34,436 nucleotides of DNA, taken from Planctomycetaceae bacterium (GTDB lineage: Bacteria > Planctomycetota > Planctomycetia > Pirellulales > Pirellulaceae). The position numbers and the translations under genes are program-made. The notes under the pieces were generated by a model, which had not been told where the DNA came from, made no database searches, and was given only the letters and a program-made list of their open reading frames with translations. Positions 17,518-25,223 of this stretch are shown one piece after another; within the stretch, counting starts at the first letter, position 1; each line of letters begins with the position of its first letter. Where the stretch lies: the NCBI GenBank assembly GCA_005778405.1, contig SXOA01000127.1, positions 1 to 34,436 on the forward strand, given 5' to 3'.

Positions 17518-18870
17518 ATGACCAAACCCACCGACGTCCGCGTTCTCTCCGTCGCTTCCACCCAGGAGCTCATCAAGTATCGCTCCCCTATCAAGTTCGG
17601 CGGCCGGGTCGTCATCGATGCCATGCTGCTGAATGTGACGCTGGAGGTGGAGACGCGGGATGGCAAGCGGGGGCAGGGTTTCGGTTCGATGCCGATGGGA
17701 AATGTCTGGGCCTGGCCGACGGACGCGATTTCCACGGAGCAAACACAGGCCGCGATGTTGGAATTCGCCAGCCGGCTGGAGAAAGAGGTCGCGGCTTACA
17801 AAGGAATTGCCCATCCGCTGGACATCACGGTGGATTGGGGAGAAAAGTACCAATCCATCGCGGACGAAGTTGTGGCCGCGATGAAGCTTCCCCAGCCGAT
17901 GCCGAAGCTGGCGCAGGTGGTGGCGGCCAGCCCGTTTGAAGCGGCCATTCATGATGCCCAGGGGAAGGCGCTCGGCGTCAATTCTTACAACCTGCTCGGG
18001 CCGGAGTTTGTGAGCAAGGATCTGGCCGCTTACTTGGAGCCGCCTTTCGCGGGGGAGTATCTCGACCGCTATACGAGCCGCCAGCCGAAGGCGAAGATGC
18101 CGCTGTATCACCTGGTCGGGGCCCTCGACCCGCTTACGACGGGAGAGGTGACAACGCGGATTGAGGACGGGCTGCCGAACACGCTGGGGGAATGGATTCT
18201 GGCGGACGGGCTGACGCATCTCAAAATTAAGCTCAACGGCGATAAGCTGCCCTGGGACGTGGACCGGGTGGTGGCTGTCGATCGCGTGGCGGAAGAGACG
18301 CAGGCGAAACGTGGCGTTTCCACCTGGTTCTATTCGTGCGACTTCAACGAGCGGTGTGCGAATGTTGAATACCTGCTCGACTTTCTCGCCAAAGTGAAGG
18401 AGCTCGCCCCCGCCGCCCTCGGCCGGCTGCAATACATTGAGCAACCCACGCACCGGGACCTGAAGGCCCATCCGGAAAACCGCATGCACCGGGCTGCCGC
18501 CATCAAGCCGGTGGTCATCGACGAATCGCTGATCGACCTGGAGAGTTTTCACCTGGCCCGCGAGCAAGGCTACTCCGGCGTGGCCCTCAAAGCCTGCAAG
18601 GGACACACCGAGGCCCTGCTGATGGGAGCCGCCGCCCAAAAATACAAGATGTTCCTCTGCGTGCAGGACCTCTCCTGCCCCGGCTATTCCTTCCTCCACT
18701 CCAGCAGCCTCGCCGCACGCATTCCCACCATTGCCGGCATCGAAGGCAACAGCCGGCAATACTGCCCGTCGGGCAACGTCGCCTGGAAAGAGCGGTTCCC
18801 GACGATGTTCACCATCAGCGACGGGACCGTGGGAACGAGCGTGCTAACGGGGCCGGGGCTGGGGTTTTAG
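17518..18870 (+). CDS. Enolase-superfamily enzyme (mandelate racemase / muconate lactonizing type)
   Basis: A 450-residue enzyme of the enolase superfamily, which abstracts a proton alpha to a carboxylate. The N-terminal capping domain is followed by a TIM barrel with LTHLKIKLNGD (KxK on the second strand), FYSCDFNERC (first metal-ligand Asp), LQYIEQPTHRD (Glu ligand), KPVVIDESLIDL (Asp ligand) and VALKACKGHTEALL (possible acid/base lysine). The reaction (racemase, dehydratase or cycloisomerase) cannot be fixed. The start ATG at 17518 overlaps the stop of a four-codon reading frame (ATG at 17507), perhaps accidental. No other pathway gene adjoins it. Confidence 0.85.
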   Translation: MTKPTDVRVLSVASTQELIKYRSPIKFGGRVVIDAMLLNVTLEVETRDGKRGQGFGSMPMGNVWAWPTDAISTEQTQAAMLEFASRLEKEVAAYKGIAHPLDITVDWGEKYQSIADEVVAAMKLPQPMPKLAQVVAASPFEAAIHDAQGKALGVNSYNLLGPEFVSKDLAAYLEPPFAGEYLDRYTSRQPKAKMPLYHLVGALDPLTTGEVTTRIEDGLPNTLGEWILADGLTHLKIKLNGDKLPWDVDRVVAVDRVAEETQAKRGVSTWFYSCDFNERCANVEYLLDFLAKVKELAPAALGRLQYIEQPTHRDLKAHPENRMHRAAAIKPVVIDESLIDLESFHLAREQGYSGVALKACKGHTEALLMGAAAQKYKMFLCVQDLSCPGYSFLHSSSLAARIPTIAGIEGNSRQYCPSGNVAWKERFPTMFTISDGTVGTSVLTGPGLGF

Positions 18871-18889
18871 AACGGATGACTCAGTGGGC

Positions 18890-19276
18890 ATGTCGGACAT
18901 ATTGGCGATATCCCTCGCCGTGGTTCTCACTGCTGCGTTTGCGGCCGCCTACTTGGGCGTCGTCGTTTGGGCAATTGGTGACGCGCAAAAGCGCGGTCAA
19001 AGCGGTTGTCTTTTCCTGTTTCTGTTCTGGTTATTTGGTCCTTTTGCCGCGCTGGTTTGGCTCATTGTGCGGCCATCCACTACCGTTGAGCAGCGTCCCC
19101 ACGACGACTACTCGAACGCCGAAGATGCTCTGGCTGCGGCATCACGTTTGGATCAGCTTGGGGAATGGGATAAGGCAATCGCCCTCTATGAAAGTGCCGC
19201 TCATCGCTGGCCCGAACACAAAGACTACGCCTTCGAGTGCCAAAAACGCGTTAAAGCAAAGCTGTCACCTGATTAG
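18890..19276 (+). CDS. Small membrane protein with C-terminal TPR-like segment
   Basis: A 128-residue protein of unknown function. The first ~65 residues hold two hydrophobic segments, AISLAVVLTAAFAAAYLGVV and CLFLFLFWLFGPFAALVWL, separated by WAIGDAQKRGQSG, a layout common in small PLDc_N-like membrane proteins. The C-terminal half (DQLGEWDKAIALYESAAHRW, PEHKDYAFECQKRV) reads like one tetratricopeptide repeat, probably cytoplasmic. The ATG at 18890 is preferred to a GTG six bases before. It begins 19 bases after the enolase-superfamily gene and may be co-transcribed with it. Confidence 0.7.
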   Translation: MSDILAISLAVVLTAAFAAAYLGVVVWAIGDAQKRGQSGCLFLFLFWLFGPFAALVWLIVRPSTTVEQRPHDDYSNAEDALAAASRLDQLGEWDKAIALYESAAHRWPEHKDYAFECQKRVKAKLSPD

Positions 19277-19367
19277 ATACGAAGAGATGTCATCGCTGAT
19301 TCGCCGATTGTCGGAGAAATGGGTTGAGAAACATAATCCATCTCCGATATAATCAAGCTGCCGCGAT

Positions 19368-19419
19368 AGTCGCCTTTCGCTCCGCGAAAGAACGTGCTTT
19401 TGCGGAGCAAAAGGCCACT
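19368..19419. repeat. 52-base hairpin repeat in the leader of the DUF1501 gene
   Basis: Two 23-base arms, 19368-19390 and 19397-19419, pair at 20 of 23 positions around a 6-base loop (AACGTG). The arm core is CTTTCGCTCCGCGAAAG opposite CTTTTGCGGAGCAAAAGG. Each arm also contains a small internal palindrome, so it could fold as a cruciform. It ends 18 bases before the DUF1501 start codon, so it should lie in the mRNA leader if transcription begins upstream. My impression is that closely similar elements recur in planctomycete genomes; this needs a search. Confidence 0.8.
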
Positions 19420-19437
19420 TTTTACAAGGAAGCATCC

Positions 19438-20928
19438 ATGCTCACCATGCTCGGCAGCCCGCGGAAGTGTTGCGACGGCCTGACGCGGCGGGAAACGCTG
19501 AAGGCGGGGGCGCTGTCGGTGCTGGGGGGGCTGACGCTGCCGGACTTGTTGCGGGCGGAGGAAACGCCTGGACCGAAAGGAAAGCCGGGCAAGGCCAAGA
19601 ACGTCATCGTGCTCTACCTGCTCGGTGGCGCGGCGACGCAGGATATGTGGGATATGAAGCCGGATGCTCCGGCGGAGGTTCGGGGGGAATTCAAGCCAGT
19701 CGCGACGAACGTTCCCGGCATCAATATCTGCGAACTGATGCCGCAGATGACCAAGTGGATGCATAAGGCGGCCATCGTCCGCTCGGTGAACCACAAGGCC
19801 GGCTGCCACAATACGCTGCCGAGCTACACCGCGCTCGAAGAACCGCTCGCGAACAACACCAGCACCAAGGACAGCTATCCGCCGAGCATGGGCTCGGTCT
19901 GCGAGTACCTGCAGGACACGGGGGCCATGCCCCCGCCGCTCCCGCGCGGTTCGCTCGCCGGCCAGCCGATCAATAACGAACTGCCGGGTTATGTCTACAT
20001 GCCCTGCTATCTCGGCTGGGGACAGAACATCGTTCGACCGGGGCCGTATGGCGGTTTTCTCGGACATCGGTACGACGCACTGACGACCGAATGCAAACCG
20101 TATGGCGATGAATCAACTCCCAAAGCGACGCCGGGCACACCCCGCAATGTTCTCGGCATGCCGCTGCTGCCGCAATGCACGCTCCCCCAGGAAATCACGC
20201 TCGACCGGCTGAGCCAGCGCCGCGGACTTATGGAGCAGATGGATAGCGAGATGCGGAGGATGGAGTCTGCTTTCTCGGTCCATCAGCACAGCCGGCTGAA
20301 GGAAAAGGCGTATGGGATGCTGACCTCATCGAAGGCTCGAGCTGCATTTGATCTTTCGACGGAGGATCCGAAGACCCTGGACCGCTACGGCCGCACGCTG
20401 TTCGGGCACAGCACACTGATCGCACGTAAGTTGGTCGAATCTGGCGTTCGGTTCGTCAACGTCACTTGGGATTTGTTCTGGGACCGCGTGCAAGTTGATT
20501 ACGACGCCTGGGATACTCACACTAAAAACTTTTCCATCCTGAAAACCAACAAGCTGCCGAACTTCGACCAGACGGTTTCCGCCCTGCTTGAAGATTTGAC
20601 CAACCGCGGCCTGCTGGACGAGACACTCATCGTGGTGAAGAGCGAGATGGGCCGGACGCCGAAGATCAACGGCAATGCCGGGCGGGACCACTGGACCTAC
20701 TGCTATAGCAACGTCTTCTTCGGCGGCGGCGTCACCGGCGGCACTCTCTACGGCTCCTCCGACTCGCAAGCCGGCTACGTCAAAGACAAGCCGGTCAGCA
20801 CGTCGGACATCTGCGCCACGGTCTATCAGGCCCTGGGCATCCCCTCCACCACCACCGTCCCCGACCGCAGCGGCCGGCCGGTATCGATTCTGCATGGAGG
20901 ACGGGCGATCGAGGAGATACTGTCATAG
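19438..20928 (+). CDS. DUF1501 family exported protein (second copy)
   Basis: A 496-residue paralogue of the DUF1501 protein at 13416-14867. The twin-arginine-type leader is LTRRETLKAGALSVLGGLTL; the mature part has [120 protein letters not shown] and a C-terminal VSILHGGRAIEEIL. The histidine and aspartate motifs match the first copy, so the same unknown metallo-phosphatase-like chemistry is expected. AAGGAAG six bases before the ATG at 19438 sets the start; an upstream TTG would run through the hairpin repeat. No DUF1549/DUF1553 partner is present. Confidence 0.9.
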   Translation: MLTMLGSPRKCCDGLTRRETLKAGALSVLGGLTLPDLLRAEETPGPKGKPGKAKNVIVLYLLGGAATQDMWDMKPDAPAEVRGEFKPVATNVPGINICELMPQMTKWMHKAAIVRSVNHKAGCHNTLPSYTALEEPLANNTSTKDSYPPSMGSVCEYLQDTGAMPPPLPRGSLAGQPINNELPGYVYMPCYLGWGQNIVRPGPYGGFLGHRYDALTTECKPYGDESTPKATPGTPRNVLGMPLLPQCTLPQEITLDRLSQRRGLMEQMDSEMRRMESAFSVHQHSRLKEKAYGMLTSSKARAAFDLSTEDPKTLDRYGRTLFGHSTLIARKLVESGVRFVNVTWDLFWDRVQVDYDAWDTHTKNFSILKTNKLPNFDQTVSALLEDLTNRGLLDETLIVVKSEMGRTPKINGNAGRDHWTYCYSNVFFGGGVTGGTLYGSSDSQAGYVKDKPVSTSDICATVYQALGIPSTTTVPDRSGRPVSILHGGRAIEEILS

Positions 20929-20931
20929 GAA

Positions 20932-21055
20932 AAGAGGGGATAACCGCGGAGTTCGCGGAGTTACGCAGAGGAAATACAGAGGCAGTAAATCAATGTCTTG
21001 ATTTGGTTTTTCTCTGCGCCTCTCCGCGTCCTCCGCGGTTCATCCCTCCCCTTCT
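20932..21055. repeat. Long imperfect palindrome between DUF1501 and uvrA
   Basis: The left arm (20932-20970) includes AACCGCGGAG, then CGCGGAG and CGCAGAG; the right arm (21012-21055) is CTCTGCGCC, TCTCCGCGTC, CTCCGCGGTT, giving paired arms of about 30 bases (longer with gaps) around a 41-base loop. It occupies almost the entire intergenic space between the DUF1501 stop and the uvrA ribosome site. It could act as a transcript end structure. Its arm sequence is related to the pair inside uvrA. Confidence 0.75.
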
Positions 21056-21080
21056 TCCTTTTTGAGGGTGAGGTGATGTC

Positions 21081-23615
21081 GTGTCAGTCGGGCAGATCGA
21101 GTTGAGAGGAGTCGAAGTCCACAACCTGAAAAAGGTTGATTTGGATTTGCCCCACCACAAGCTCATCGTTTTCTGCGGCGTCTCTGGCAGCGGCAAGACC
21201 AGCCTGGCACTCGATACGCTCTATGCCGAGGGACAGCGTCGGTACATCGAGAGCTTCTCCGTCTATACCCGCCAGTTCCTCGAACGGCTGGAGAAACCCG
21301 CAGCCGAGCGGATCGACGGACTTCCGGCGACCCTCGCCGTGACGCATGATCATGCCGCCCGCTCGCCCCGGTCTACGATTGGCACAACCACCGAGACTGC
21401 CGACTATCTTCGCTTGCTCTATGCTCGCATTGGCAAGCTTCATTGCCGCAGTTGCGGACGGTTGATTGAACGCGATTCGCCGGAATCGGTCGCCGAGAAG
21501 TTGACACAATTGCCAGCCGGGATGAAGTTTCAAATCACCTTCCCCAAAAGATGGTCTCAGGATTTGCCTTTCTCAGCGATCTCTGCGCCTCTGCGTGAGG
21601 CCGGATTTGTTCGGGCGATTGTCGGTAGTGTAACGGTAGACTTGTCGAACGAGGCAGCAGAAGGGGCATCACGCAGAGGCGCGGAGGACGCAGAGGTTTT
21701 GGTCGTCGTCGATCGACTAATTGCTGGATCTAGTCCGCTGCAACGAGTTCGGGATTCCGTGGAGACGGCTTTCGCACATGGCGACGGCGTGTGTCTGATT
21801 TTGGAGGAGGCGAACGACGGTCAGAAACGCCTCACCTATGCCAGTTCTCTCCGTTGCCTCTCCTGCAACATCGACTATCCCGATCCCGAGCCGCGGCAGT
21901 TCAGCTTCAATAGTCCGCTGGGGGCGTGTCCGAAGTGCGAAGGGTTCGGCACGTTGCTGGTGGAGGGGCCGGCGAACCGAAAAAAGGTGAGCGTCCCCTG
22001 CGATGCCTGCCGCGGCCGGCGGCTCAATGAAAACGCTCTGGCGTGGCGAATTGGCGGAAAAAACATCGCGGAGCTGATGGATCTGCGAATTGACGAGATT
22101 CGTCCCTTCCTTCAATCGCTGCCGCTGTCCGCCACGGAACAAACGGTCGCTAAGACCATCCAGGAGCAAGTCGACTCCCGGCTCCATTTCCTCGCGGTCG
22201 TCGGCCTCGGCTATCTCCCTCTCAGCCGACCGCTGAATACGCTTTCCGGCGGAGAGGCCCAGCGGGTCAACCTCACATCGGCTCTCGGCTCCAGCCTGAT
22301 CAACATGCTTTATGTCCTCGACGAGCCTTCGGTTGGCCTTCACCCAGGAGATGTCGATAAGCTGGTGGCTGCGGTTCAAGGACTCAAGAATCGCGGCAAC
22401 ACGGTTGCCGTGGTCGAACACGAAGAGTCCCTCATCCGCGCAGCCGACCACATCGTGGAAATCGGCCCCGGAGCAGGTGAAAGCGGTGGAACGGTCGCCT
22501 TTCAAGGGACACCGACGGAAATGCTCGTCCCCGGCGCGAGCTTGACGGGAGAATACCTCGCAGGCCGCCGCGGCATCACATCGACCGCCGCAAGAAAGCC
22601 CCTCACCCGCGGACGCATCAAGTTGACGGGTGCTCGCGGCCATAATCTGAAAAATCTCACGCTCGATTTTCCCCTCGGCGTTCTCTGCCTCGTCACCGGC
22701 GTCAGCGGAGCGGGAAAAAGCTCGCTGGTGCAGGAGACGCTCTACGGCGCTCTCTGCAAACGGAAAAAGAAGGACTGCGATGAGCCGCTGCCGTATGACG
22801 ACGTGTTTGGCGACGGGCAGATTGACGATGTCGTGCTGATGGACCAGAGCCCCATCGGCCGCTCGCCACGGTCCAACCCGGTGACGTACATCAAGGCGTT
22901 TGACCAGATTCGGCAGGTCTTCGCGGAGACGGTCGAGGCCCGCACGCACAACTACGGGCCGGGGCATTTCAGCTTCAATGTGGAAGGGGGGCGGTGCGAC
23001 GCCTGCGAGGGGGACGGCTACAAGCAGATCGACATGCAGTTTTTGCCCGACGTTCTGGTGAAGTGCAAGGTCTGCGGTGGCACGCGGTATCGGCGGGAAA
23101 TTCTGGCGGTCACCTACCGCGGCAAAAGCATCGCTGAGGTGCTGGAAATGACCGCCCGCGAGGCGTTTTCCTTCTTCCGCGGCCAGCCGAAGGTGCAGGG
23201 GCGGCTGAAGCAACTGATGGACGTCGGCCTCGACTACCTCCGCCTCGGCCAGCCCGCCCCCACCCTCTCCACCGGCGAAGCCCAGCGGCTGAAGCTCGCC
23301 GCCTACCTCAGCGAAGCCAGCCGCAGCCGCACGCTGTTCCTGCTGGACGAGCCGACGACCGGCCTGCACTTCGCCGACATCGTCAAGCTCCTCGACTGCT
23401 TCGATGCCCTCCTCTCCGTCGGCCACTCGCTGATCATCGTGGAACACAACCTGCAGCTCATGCGCTCCGCCGACTACCTGATTGACCTCGGTCCCGCCGC
23501 CGGCGACGACGGTGGCCGGATCGTGGTGCAAGGGACGCCGGAAGAGGTGGCGGCGTGTGAAGAATCGCTGACGGGACGGTTCCTCCGTGGGGCTGGTTGT
23601 GTCACGGTCTCCTGA
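21081..23615 (+). CDS. uvrA: UvrA-type excinuclease ATPase (short form)
   Basis: An 844-residue UvrA, the damage-recognition ATPase of nucleotide excision repair. First ABC half: Walker A GVSGSGKTSLALDTLYAEGQ (33-52), signature LSGGEAQRVNL (~388) and Walker B VLDEPSVGLHPGD. Second half: Walker A GVSGAGKSSLVQET (~538), zinc-finger region GGRCDACEGDGYKQIDMQFL with CKVCGGTRY, signature LSTGEAQRLKLA (~727, Thr for the usual Gly) and Walker B LLDEPTTGLHFADI. A UvrB-binding-like domain is present (~130-235), but the ~100-residue insertion domain between GACPKCEGFGT and CDACRGRRLN is reduced to under 20 residues, explaining the short length. The GTG start is set by GAGGTGAT; the overlapping ATG at 21076 is out of frame. 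Its coding sequence carries repeat-like arms, and its stop lies in a palindrome. It may be a second, specialised UvrA. Confidence 0.9.
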   Translation: MSVGQIELRGVEVHNLKKVDLDLPHHKLIVFCGVSGSGKTSLALDTLYAEGQRRYIESFSVYTRQFLERLEKPAAERIDGLPATLAVTHDHAARSPRSTIGTTTETADYLRLLYARIGKLHCRSCGRLIERDSPESVAEKLTQLPAGMKFQITFPKRWSQDLPFSAISAPLREAGFVRAIVGSVTVDLSNEAAEGASRRGAEDAEVLVVVDRLIAGSSPLQRVRDSVETAFAHGDGVCLILEEANDGQKRLTYASSLRCLSCNIDYPDPEPRQFSFNSPLGACPKCEGFGTLLVEGPANRKKVSVPCDACRGRRLNENALAWRIGGKNIAELMDLRIDEIRPFLQSLPLSATEQTVAKTIQEQVDSRLHFLAVVGLGYLPLSRPLNTLSGGEAQRVNLTSALGSSLINMLYVLDEPSVGLHPGDVDKLVAAVQGLKNRGNTVAVVEHEESLIRAADHIVEIGPGAGESGGTVAFQGTPTEMLVPGASLTGEYLAGRRGITSTAARKPLTRGRIKLTGARGHNLKNLTLDFPLGVLCLVTGVSGAGKSSLVQETLYGALCKRKKKDCDEPLPYDDVFGDGQIDDVVLMDQSPIGRSPRSNPVTYIKAFDQIRQVFAETVEARTHNYGPGHFSFNVEGGRCDACEGDGYKQIDMQFLPDVLVKCKVCGGTRYRREILAVTYRGKSIAEVLEMTAREAFSFFRGQPKVQGRLKQLMDVGLDYLRLGQPAPTLSTGEAQRLKLAAYLSEASRSRTLFLLDEPTTGLHFADIVKLLDCFDALLSVGHSLIIVEHNLQLMRSADYLIDLGPAAGDDGGRIVVQGTPEEVAACEESLTGRFLRGAGCVTVS
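21572..21695. repeat. Inverted repeat arms inside the uvrA coding sequence
   Basis: Arm one (21572-21598, containing TCTGCGCCTCTGCGTGA) and arm two (21669-21695, TCACGCAGAGGCGCGGAGG and on) are reverse complements at 23 of 27 positions. They are the same type as the extragenic palindrome at 20932-21055. They are translated in frame as residues ~164-173 and ~197-205 of UvrA (ISAPLRE and RRGAEDAE), within the UvrB-binding-like domain. Confidence 0.7.
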
Positions 23616-23623
23616 CCGTGACA
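23600..23623. repeat. Palindrome containing the uvrA stop codon
   Basis: Perfect 10-base arms TGTCACGGTC (23600-23609) and GACCGTGACA (23614-23623) surround a 4-base loop TCCT. The uvrA stop TGA is 23613-23615, at the loop/right-arm junction, so the last residues of UvrA (CVTVS) are encoded by the repeat. It has no T-tract but could still work as a transcript-end hairpin. Confidence 0.8.
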
Positions 23624-23632
23624 CTGGCGCCA

Positions 23633-23783
23633 ACCGCAGGTCTCCATTCGGCCTCGCCGCTTTCGCAGCCATGAGGAGACCTTCGGTCGCTGGCTCGGCG
23701 GGGTCAGGAGACCCGCGCCGAACGAGTGTAGGGAAGGCTTCCAGCCTGCCCAAACCTAGCAGCCGGAGGTCAACGACCTCCGG
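23633..23783. repeat. Cluster of GGTCTCC-containing palindromes downstream of uvrA
   Basis: Two further hairpins follow the uvrA palindrome. ACCGCAGGTCTCC (23633-23645) pairs at 12 of 13 positions with GGAGACCTTCGGT (23675-23687). CCGGAGGTC (23763-23771) pairs perfectly with GACCTCCGG (23775-23783) over a 3-base loop. The string GGTCTCC or its complement recurs several times between 23600 and 23790. This looks like a mosaic of small repetitive elements, not coding DNA. Confidence 0.6.
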
Positions 23784-24253
23784 GTCTCCCCGTTGATTCA
23801 CTTGATTCAGCGACTTTTTCACGACTTGGTCCCCTTTCGCAACCTCTTGCCATTTCTGGCTTTACGCGATTATTCTTGATTAATTTTAGACTGAATAAGT
23901 CCATTCTTGATTCATAACTCCTGGTGTCTAGTCACGTAAGTCATTAAGTACATTGACTTTCCGTCCGGGAAACGACGTGATTCACTTACGCCAATCCCCC
24001 GGGTGATAAGCACTTTTTCGATCCACGTTTCCGCCTTTCGCAGTCGTAACTCTCTATCTCCCCATGACTTGCTGCTTCATAACACTTGATTCACGAATCA
24101 GGGTGATAAGCAGCCGCTAGTCCCCTGGGTGAGGACGTTCGCTGCGCACGCTTCCGCGCGCACGATGGCCTCATCCTTAAGATGCGCGAAACATTTCTTT
24201 TGTTCACTATGAACAAAAGAATCTTTTCTGCTTGGCGCGAGGCCGATGATCGC
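23784..24253. other. Gene-free stretch, relatively AT-rich
   Basis: I find no convincing gene here. The first part is richer in A+T than its surroundings and contains several TTGATTCA/TGATTCAC strings (near 23793, 23803, 23909, 24086). The string GGGTGATAAGCA occurs twice, near 24001 and 24102. There are no DnaA boxes or long tandem repeats that would support an origin. The right side leads into the REP array. Confidence 0.5.
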
Positions 24254-24300
24254 CGCGACTGCTGGGCTTGCCCCAGCAGGGCGCTCACTGGCCCGCTACA
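24254..24300 (+). repeat. REP copy 1 (47 bp)
   Basis: A 47-base unit starting CGCGACTGCTGGG; stem arms are CTGCTGGG and CCCAGCAG, and the 3' tail is CTCACTGGCCCGCTACA. It lies on the 3' side of the two-domain transposase gene, 73 bases before copy 2, in the same orientation. Confidence 0.85.
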
Positions 24301-24326
24301 AGCCTATTGTCCGTTTCTCCCTCTCC

Positions 24327-24373
24327 CGCGACCGCTGGGCTCGCCCCAGCGGAGCCCTCACTGGCCAGCTACA
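24327..24373 (+). repeat. REP copy 2 (47 bp), contains the transposase stop codon
   Basis: The stem arms are CCGCTGGG and CCCAGCGG, a compensated change relative to copy 1. The tail is CTCACTGGCCAGCTACA. The transposase stop (24358-24360) and its last residues (VAGQ) are encoded within the tail. Confidence 0.85.
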
Positions 24374-25185
24374 GGTCCGCTATCTCCACCCTCTTCCCGC
24401 AACTTTCCGCGAATCGACTCATGGTCATACGGCCCAAATGTCCCCACATAGAAACTGTGTTCGTAGACGGCCTTCATTCCATGGGCAAAGGCGAGATTGT
24501 TCAGCAAGGAAAGTGCAACCGCTCGCGGCACGTCGGTGACGTCGCATCCCACAAGTAGGTGCAGATGATTGGCCGCCAGTCCGAGCCGCGATAGCAGCCA
24601 CTCTTTTTTGCGGCAAACGGCAATGACCATTTCGCGGCTCGTAGTCAGCCACTCCTCCCGCGTATCCGCCAGGTGGTCCACATTTTCGAGGACGACATGC
24701 AGGCTATGAAGGAACCTGCCGTGGGCACTGGCTCGCGGCGCCCTGAGATCGACCTCTGGGTCGTGAAATTGAGCGTCCGACAAGCGGTGATTAACCCTCG
24801 CGTCCGCCATCGGATGGTGCTCGACCTGCCGGCCCACGTAACCTTGCAGCGCCGCGTTGCTCGCGCTTCCCACGCTGGTGATCGAGTAATGCCGCCGCCA
24901 GAACTGAGGGATCTCGCCGCGCAGCAAGTATTGCAGCCGGCCTTTGAGCGAACGGATGATTTGGGCCGGTGCTGCTTCCGGCTTCGTGCTGACCAGGAAT
25001 TGGCCGGTCGTCTGGGAGTGAAGCTTGAATTCGAGGATGCGTACGCCATCGGCCTCCACCGCTTCGCCCAGCGATTGTCGCCAGGAATCGATCGCGGGCC
25101 AGGCTGTCGCGGCAAAGAGAGTCAGCGACCAGTGAAGCTGATAGGCAATGCGACAGTTCTCCGCGGTGTAGAGGGGCTGGAGCAT
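24358..25185 (-). CDS. Two-domain Y1 transposase (REP-associated), split active site
   Basis: A 275-residue protein that reads as two Y1 (IS200/IS605-type) domains in tandem. Domain 1 (~10-125): YQLHWSLTLF, DGVRILEFKL, then TTGQFLVST where the HUH motif should be (His positions replaced by T60 and Q62), SLKGRLQYLLR, FWRRHYSITSVGSAS and GYVGRQVEHH with the candidate catalytic Tyr116. Domain 2 (~155-262): FLHSLHVVLE, GLAANHLHLLVG with an intact HUH (H207, H209), ALSLLNNLAFAHG and SFYVGTFGPYDHESIRGKL, with no tyrosine at the matching helix position. In known Y1 enzymes the active site combines HUH of one subunit with Tyr of the other, so I infer a fused pseudo-dimer with one composite site. The ATG at 25185 is preferred; the longer frame runs into REP copies 3 and 4. 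Six matching REPs flank it. Confidence 0.78.
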   Translation of the reverse strand: MLQPLYTAENCRIAYQLHWSLTLFAATAWPAIDSWRQSLGEAVEADGVRILEFKLHSQTTGQFLVSTKPEAAPAQIIRSLKGRLQYLLRGEIPQFWRRHYSITSVGSASNAALQGYVGRQVEHHPMADARVNHRLSDAQFHDPEVDLRAPRASAHGRFLHSLHVVLENVDHLADTREEWLTTSREMVIAVCRKKEWLLSRLGLAANHLHLLVGCDVTDVPRAVALSLLNNLAFAHGMKAVYEHSFYVGTFGPYDHESIRGKLREEGGDSGPVAGQ

Positions 25186-25223
25186 CGAGTCGAACTCGTG
25201 AGAAGGGAAAGAGCATTGTAACT

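Noticed and set aside
17507..17521. Four-codon leader peptide overlapping the enolase-superfamily start
   Set aside because: It is too short to distinguish from chance; it has no ribosome site of its own and no regulatory residue run.
17233..18759. Long open frame antisense to the enolase-superfamily gene
   Set aside because: Composition is Arg/Gly/His-rich with no motifs, and the plus strand encodes a conserved enzyme with metal ligands.
21717..23822. Roughly 700-codon open frame antisense to uvrA
   Set aside because: The sense strand is an unmistakable UvrA; the antisense frame has no family features.
23820..24180. Replication origin in the AT-richer stretch
   Set aside because: I see no DnaA boxes, iterons or neighbouring replication genes; short TTGATTCA words alone are not enough.
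25170..25205. tRNA-like string around GAGTCGAACTCG
   Set aside because: No cloverleaf can be built; it lies at the start of the transposase gene and is only a short palindrome.
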